Below, piece after piece: positions 57,881-64,000 of a DNA stretch of 64,000 nucleotides. This DNA is from Sipunculus nudus. Its lineage: Eukaryota; Annelida; Sipuncula; Golfingiida; Sipunculidae. The translations under genes and the position numbers were made by a program. Each line of letters opens with the position of its first letter. Position 1 is the stretch's first letter. Below the pieces are notes generated by a model, which saw only the letters and a list, made by a program, of their open reading frames with translations, searched no databases and was not told the DNA's origin. The stretch lies in the NCBI GenBank assembly GCA_026874595.1, contig CM049322.1, positions 23,719,400 through 23,783,399 on the forward strand. The letters are read 5' to 3'.

Positions 57881-59685
57881 AACGTGTGTGTTCATGATGC
57901 TTCAAACCTAATATAATTTCTCCCCGGTTAATTGTTAAAACTTTACTGCATGGTAAAGTAGGGCATGTACATTGTACTGGCGTTTGCCGACATTGAACAA
58001 GCTTTGCAGTTCTATACCTTAACTCTAACTGGAGTATACGTCAGGCCTACTCATGTGAGGAAAACGTTATTGAACATCAACATAAAACACGAATAACTCC
58101 TGAAGATTTAGGCTGTTAGGTACTAACCATATTCAGTGGTCCATATAAAAACCCACAGCGCAACAGATCATAAAAGGATTATTAATATTAGGCCACCTTT
58201 AATTCTAAAATTACTCATTTATTTAGCATTGAACCTTATGAATATATAAATTAACTATTAAGATAACATAAACTTATATTATCTTCAGAATACATTAAAA
58301 TACGAAAAAGATTCCGTCATATTTTAATTTTTATCCCTTTCTAAAAAGAATCTTGTTTTAGACTTTTTTCATCTAAAATGGTGAAAGGTACATCCGTCTT
58401 ATACACGAACATAAAACAGCAAATTATTACACAAACTCTTTCATCATTAGTCCTGCAGACGTTGCATAAGCTGTTGGGACATAAACAAATATTTATGACG
58501 GGGACCAGAGTAAAATTAGGCTGCTTCTGTATGGGAAAAATGTGAAAAGTCATGCAGCACAGTTTTGTATTTTCGTTTGTTTCCCATAGGACTCGAGAAT
58601 GAAGTTTTTTTGTACACCCATAATCTATTAATCATTTGAAAGCTAATTTTCAGTAGAATAGGAATCTGGCATTTTTAGAGCTTATTAAAATTTCTAGAAA
58701 AATAAAAAATCATATTGAAACATCATATATATTTGCCATTGTGAAAAAAACTTGATCAACGTGATAAATGTTGGCACTTTTAAGGAGATATGAACTCTAG
58801 CAGAGATACTAATTATTTGCTCTAATCACCAATGTCGCCTAAAAGAACACGATACATTCTTTTATTCCGGATAATTTCATCTTTGTCAGTTCAGCATTGT
58901 TCAAGTTATAATATTTTGAAAAAGTTCAGAATGGTCATTTCTCATAATCAGAGGGCACGGAACCTACCGACAACACTCTGTGCCAAGTTACCACTGTATA
59001 TTAAATGATTTCAGTCAAACACTTTGTGTTATAGGAGGGTCTTGTTGATTACTTCTTTGAGAAAAAATAATGAACATTCACAACTTTCATCAGCTAATTT
59101 AAGTAGACCTTTAAAATAATACGTAATTTGTGGTGGTGAAGTAATAAGTGGTTAAGTAATATGCTTTTAAATAAATAATAAGTCCCGAGAGCAATATAGC
59201 CTACAATACAAATTGCAAATTGTATTTATACATAATGACGATGTAGTTTAGTATGACATAATTGTTGATTGGGTGATTCTGGTATATTGCCCCGTCCTCT
59301 CCACTGTGGTTATCGGTCTCTGTAATGATTGTGTAAACATGACGCTTTGTGAATAGAAAAAACAATAGATAACAGACCGGCATCTCACATTCCACAAAAT
59401 CCTAAACTAGGATGTACAAGTGGTATCAACTAAACAAACGCCATTTCCCACACGTTTGGTCAGTGAAAACTTATTTCGAAAAATAATAATTATAACTGCA
59501 ATTCCGACCGTAAGTTATCGCAGTTAACAATTAGCTCCCTGTAAACGGCGCCTGCATGGGAGAATCTGTATGGTATATTCACTTCCTGAACAAAACACTG
59601 AATGGGTTGTGTGCAGGCGTACATGTACATGTATATGTCTATTGGTGATAATGACAGGCAGCACAATTAGGTCTACTTGACATGT
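57881..59685. other. AT-rich spacer
   Basis: No domain, repeat partner or RNA gene recognised. Confidence 0.4.
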
Positions 59686-59687
59686 TA

Positions 59688-59689
<2 letters not shown>

Positions 59690-59757
<68 letters not shown>

Positions 59758-59787
59758 CACACAGACGGAAGTATACAGTAATGAATG

Positions 59788-59843
<56 letters not shown>
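59690..59843. repeat. Two (TA)n arrays
   Basis: TA repeats at 59690-59753 and 59795-59843 separated by 41 bp of unique sequence. Confidence 0.95.
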
Positions 59844-59845
<2 letters not shown>

Positions 59846-60610
59846 CAACGGTAGCACCAATACGATACTTCAATTTGCAGAAGTCTGTGATAGCTCTCGT
59901 CTGCTACCTGGTTTTTAATCACGTGATTTTTGGAGGTCTAAAATTGTGGGTAAATCTTACGTGATCTAAAGTTTATCCCATATAATGTTCTTCATCACAA
60001 AACCCAAAGATTTATACCAAATCCTTGAGCTTATCTTACCAGAAGTTTGGCAATTTTCTGAATTTTAAGAACTTAAGTAGGAGGCGGCCAGTGATATAAT
60101 ATAGAAGTTTAATCTCGCTACACTTCACGTGTGTTTCCTTAATTTAATATCTTTTCATTAATGTGAACATAATAAAACACTGCTTATATGATAAAACAGC
60201 CATCTAGCCTGTAACATGTTAACAGGTAACCCTGCAACAATTTAGGAACTGTGATTGTAATCGCGGAGACCTAGTTACATTGAAATTATGGAGGACATTG
60301 TCAGCATGAGTTGTCAATATAGAGTAGCATGCATGGTATATTTTACGAATCCTTTACAACTGTTAACAGAGACCTTGGCCTACTTAAGTAGTTAATAGGT
60401 TAAAGTGTGTGACCAAAATTGTATAACAGTTCATAACACTCTGTACATATACCTAAGAGTATTGTCATTCAGAAAAAAAATCAAGTCTGTATACTTTATG
60501 GATGTTATTAAACCTTCCTGTGACAAAAATACACTGCCATTTACAATGCGCCTAGGTATGCATCTGTCTTATCCCTCGGAGGAAAGATTCTTAATTTCTT
60601 TCTCTTTTAA
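59844..60610. other. AT-rich spacer
   Basis: The open frame 60405-60647 has no recognised domain. It overlaps the start of the LINE fragment. Confidence 0.4.
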
Positions 60611-60614
60611 ATAT

Positions 60615-61600
60615 GGATTATACAGTATTTGCCAAGACCTCCGCTAATAGACTCAAAACTACACCATCATTCACTCTGATCAAGCAGGTTTTATGAAAAA
60701 AAGATATATTGGAGAAAATACAATTTAAATCACAGATATCATTGCAAATTCAAACAAACATAAGAAAAAAAGATTTAAAAAAGCCTTTGATTTTTTAGGA
60801 TGGGTTCACACCCCAAAACACATTACAGTTTTTAAATTTTGGACCAATTATAGATTATGATAGAAAGTGGGTACAAGTACTTTATCAGATATTAACAGTT
60901 GTGTCATTAATAGAGGATGGGCATACTTTCCAATAAATTGAGATCTAGGGCAAGGCTGCCACTAGAGTCCCTACTTATATATACTACCCACGGACATTTA
61001 GCTGTAAAGATAAGGAGGTATTGAACACAAATTAATTCAATATACAGACGATACAGTTATTACTCTCACTGGTGCTTCCCAATCTGTTAAAGAACGTCTT
61101 AAAACTTTTAAAATGTTTCATAAAATTTCTGGATTAAAAGTAAATGTTGAAAAAACTGTGGTCATGCTGATGAACAAGAAAATATAGAAAGGTTGGGTTT
61201 ATATGGAGCACTAAACCAGTAAAAATGTTTGGTATATCCGTTCATCCTGACTGGAGAAAAGTGAAAGACATTATTTATAATAAATGCTCAGCATAATTTA
61301 AACAATATTTAATGTATGGTCTTACAGATGTATGTCACTGTCAGGGGAAATTACCATTATCAAAGCCCACATCTTATGACAACTGATGTATGCAATGCAG
61401 GTAGAGTTTGTATTCCCAAATCCATCCTTAGCTTATAAACATGATGTTGAATCCTTGCTTTTGAAATTTATATGAGGTAAACTACTTTCATGGCACCAGC
61501 AGAAGAAGGAGGACTTGATATGATACATTTGAAATCTAAATTTGATTCTTTAAAAAATTCTTAGGTAAACCTTTGTTGTCGGGTCCCTTGGGTGAAGGTT
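60615..61600 (+). mobile_element. Decayed L1/Tx1-type LINE reverse transcriptase
   Basis: Read across frameshifts, the plus strand gives AKTSANRLKTTPS, DQAGFMKKRYIGEN, RFKKAFDFLGW, LGQGCPLESLLIYI, HKLIQYTDDTVITLTGASQS and ISGLKVNVEKTVVMLMNKK, then APAEEGGLDMIHLKSKFDS near 61500. These are the ordered blocks of a non-LTR RT: DQ.GF, the ..FD..DW-like block, GCPLS, YADD-like (here YTDD) and SGL..N..KT. Stops and frame changes occur throughout. The GGLDMI motif links it to the LINE nested at 21.3 kb. The true ends are not defined. Confidence 0.75.
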
Positions 61601-61925
61601 GGAGACAGATTGTTAATTTACAGTTTAAGAGATAAGGCTCTTACCTATTCAGATGTAACCTTAAGTCGTGGGACACAGATACATTTAATAAAACATATTA
61701 TCCATTTCAGGGAGATATTATAAATGTATGATGCGAATAAAATTAAAAAAAAAATGTATCTATCAAAACAGATAAAAAAACTGAGTATTACAAAGAATTA
61801 TGACTCCCCCATGAGGAGGGGAGACATATTGTTTGATCTGTTGTCATCGGCGTCTGTGTCATATCTTGTGAATGTGATAACATTTGAACTGCTCAACATT
61901 TATTTCATGGAAATTTTAACTAATT
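61601..61925. other. Probable continuation or flank of the LINE
   Basis: AT-rich sequence with a broken frame (61724-61978) and no recognisable domain. Confidence 0.3.
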
Positions 61926-61929
61926 TTAT

Positions 61930-62600
61930 TTCTACCAATATCTCGGATGAGTTCGAAAACCGGTGGCCTTTACCTTAATCATCAAGTTCAAATAGGTCGA
62001 AAAAAAAATTTTAACCCCATTTGTGAAGTTTCGCATAATTTTTTTTTCTCAAATTTGAAAGAATAATTGTTTAAGTCAAGTTATTTGAGGAGCACGAAAA
62101 CTGGTGACCTGGACCTTGATCTTTAAAGTCAAATCAGCCAGGACAGAATTTTTTTTCGAACGTTTTAATTTTGAAACACTTGATATATTTTCATGGAATT
62201 CAACTTGCGAATTGTCTCTACCAATATCTCGGACAATTTAAATTGAAAAAGGTGACCTTGACCTTCATAATCGAGGTCATTTAGGCTGAAATTGAATTAT
62301 TTGTGGCCCCAATAATTTAGAAGTAGCGCATATTTTTTCCTCAAATCTGAAACAATAACTTTTTTAATCAAGTTCTTTGAGGAGCTCGGAAACCGGTGAT
62401 CGTTACCTGAATATTTAAGGTCAAATCAGTCAGAACAGAAATTATTTTTGAAAGCTATAACTTGATATTTTTTTTTCATGAAATTCAATTTGTGAAATAC
62501 ATTTCGAGTTTCTTGGACAAGTTAAAAAAAATTGGTGACCTTGACCTTCATCGTCAAGGTCAAATTGGATGAAACAAACAAAAACTTGTGAACCCCATAA
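61930..62600 (+). repeat. ~143-bp monomers with TGACCTTGACCT
   Basis: 'tctcgga(t/c)(g/a)a...ggtgacctt(g)accttcat(a/c)(a/g)tc(g/a)aggtca' recurs at ~61941, 62088, 62229, 62372 and 62511. Offsets are ~140-147 bp with an alternating two-type (dimeric) pattern. TCAAGGTCA/TGACCTTGA words are the extended half-site of ERR/SF-1-like nuclear receptors. Confidence 0.75.
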
Positions 62601-62615
62601 CTTTTGAGGAATCAC

Positions 62616-62955
62616 ATGTCTTCTGGTCCCGCCTGTACGTCCTAGGTACTTTATGTAATGTCTTCTGGTCCCGCATGTAAGTCCTAGGTACTTTATGCAA
62701 TGTCTTTTGGTCCCGCCTGTACGTCCTAGGTACTTTATGCAATGTCTTCTGGTCCCGCCTGTACGTCCTAGGTACTTTATGTAATGTCTTCTGGTCCCGC
62801 CTGTACGTCCTAGGTACTTTATGTAATGTCTTCTGGTCCCGCCTGTACGTCCTAGGTACTTTATGTAATGTCTTCTGGTCCCGCCTGTAAGTCCTTAAGG
62901 TATTTAATGTAATGTCTCATGGTCCGCTTGTACGTCCGAAGTACTTTATTTAATA
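62616..62955 (+). repeat. 42-bp minisatellite, ~8 copies
   Basis: The unit is TGTCTTCTGGTCCCGCCTGT plus ACGTCCTAGGTACTTTATGTAA. The first copies are nearly identical and the last two diverge. The period is divisible by 3, so the minus strand shows a repeated 14-residue frame (62560-62742). Confidence 0.9.
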
Positions 62956-63345
62956 ACGTCGGGTCCTGTAGCAGGCTGTGCATGCCGCAGACAACTTTAT
63001 AACTTAAGTAATTATTGGAGACTCAGGCAGTTATGATGTTTCTAAACAAAAGAGCGGAGATAAAGATATATATACATATGTCAGTTTCTGTGCGCATATA
63101 TAATGCTCAGCGAATTTACACAAACTGTCGAAGCAAATTACGTCGCGGTTCTTGATTTCAAACATTGACCTAAATATGCCCCAAGCTAGCCGCAGGTTAA
63201 CGTTAATGTGCTCTCACGATTTATTGTCAGTATCAGCTTTCTTCAAACATCTCCAAATAGCCATGATACGTATAAAGATTGTATGAAACAGAGCATGCAG
63301 AAGGTGATATGATCATATTGAAAAGCATGTTACATTCAGGGAACT
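62956..63345. other. Unassigned spacer
   Basis: No feature recognised. Confidence 0.4.
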
Positions 63346-63465
63346 CCAGTCCGTCACGGCTGAGGACTCCGCAATGACAATAAGTCCAGTCCGTCACGGC
63401 TGAGGACTCCGCCATGACAATAAGTCCAGTCCGTCACGGCTGAGGACTCCGCCATGACAATAAGG
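63346..63465 (+). repeat. 40-bp tandem repeat, 3 copies
   Basis: The unit is CCAGTCCGTCACGGCTGAGG plus ACTCCGCCATGACAATAAGT. Three copies with one substitution, so very recent. Confidence 0.95.
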
Positions 63466-63657
63466 TTTACAAGTACATGCATTATCATGCATGAGGCTGA
63501 GTTTGGAGCAGCCGATAGTATTTTAGGGGATAATTTCCATGGAAATATGTTACATTTTGTTCCATCTGGTACAAGAAATTTGATTATAGATTCAGCAAAT
63601 TAGGCAACATATCTCTTATTTTAAAAATAATCTACGTATAGTTTACTCTTGTCTATG

Positions 63658-63658
<1 letters not shown>
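63466..63658. other. Unassigned spacer
   Basis: No feature recognised. Confidence 0.4.
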
Positions 63659-63712
<54 letters not shown>

Positions 63713-63739
63713 TATAGTCACAAATACTCTTGTCTATGT

Positions 63740-63813
<74 letters not shown>
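63659..63813. repeat. Two (TA)n arrays in a duplicated context
   Basis: 'actcttgtctatgtaaa/t' precedes both TA arrays (63659-63709 and 63742-63813), and 'atagtcaca' follows both. The array and its flank were duplicated together. Confidence 0.9.
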
Positions 63814-63816
<3 letters not shown>

Positions 63817-64000
63817 ACATACTTCTCGTGAAACAAGTCATGTCTGATAGGATAATGTTCAGAAGTCATATTTTTTCTCAACACTATAAGGGTGTGGAGG
63901 CATGAAAATAACTGTCATAGATCGCCATAGAGTATTTTTTTTAGTGAATTGTTCTAGCTATTATAAAACTTATATATACCCGAATCATTCGATGTTTAAA
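63814..64000. other. Unassigned end of window
   Basis: No feature recognised. Confidence 0.4.

Noticed and set aside
59524-59873. (YI)n proteins from TA arrays, also at 57135, 63621 and 49327
   Set aside because: Pure translation of TA microsatellites.

Overview
The window is eukaryotic, AT-rich and almost gene-free. It holds many (TA)n arrays, long poly-G/poly-C runs, minisatellites and nested, decayed transposable elements. Several repeats look like families common in mollusc genomes: a tail ending in AGCTGAGCTAAAAA after an ACGGACGG-rich stretch, monomers carrying a GGTGGCGCCACC palindrome, and TGACCTTGACCT monomers. A marine mollusc, probably a bivalve, is my best guess. That is inference from repeat style, since no host gene here can be named. 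No rRNA, tRNA, CRISPR or prokaryotic operon was seen.

Layout. 1-3.7 kb is unassigned sequence with a CpG-richer patch (2.6-3.45 kb) that has a YY1-like site. 3.78-5.63 kb is a transposon with 0.2 kb GC-rich inverted terminal repeats and a decayed Cys-rich (PHD-like) finger ORF. 5.8-9.45 kb is a ~140-bp satellite split by a 2.6 kb repeat insertion and by a 224-bp hAT-type MITE. 10.3-10.8 kb is a 37-bp minisatellite. 14.09-15.0 kb holds a hairpin element and neighbouring sequences with hammerhead-ribozyme-like cores, perhaps derived from Penelope-like retroelements.

18.73-26.82 kb is the best-supported object: a Ty3/gypsy LTR retrotransposon on the minus strand. It has two ~380-bp LTRs, a tRNA-Leu-like primer site, and gag, protease, RT, RNase H and integrase remnants in that order. 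Its RNase H region is split by a LINE fragment on the plus strand that carries a ~40-bp target-site duplication. All of its domains are broken, so it cannot move by itself.

32.68-40.40 kb is a 7.7 kb hAT-like element with short terminal inverted repeats and an 8-bp target-site duplication matching at 7 of 8 bases. It contains nested inverted and tandem repeats built on CCCCTATTGTAATAACG and no transposase. 41.2-45.6 kb combines a 24-bp minisatellite, two loci of a related 40-bp repeat, and between them a gypsy-type integrase fragment next to a PHD-finger-like segment. 48 kb carries an E-box minisatellite. LINE fragments lie at about 53 kb and 60.6-61.6 kb. 61.9-63.5 kb holds three tandem-repeat arrays.

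Possible host exons are weak: 16750-16876 (+), 45936-46190 (+) and 56928-57085 (-). A CpG-richer candidate promoter with a splice donor lies at 57.59-57.88 kb. The window may be intergenic or lie inside a large intron. What is visible working together is the transposable elements: they nest in one another, spread motifs and seed the satellites.
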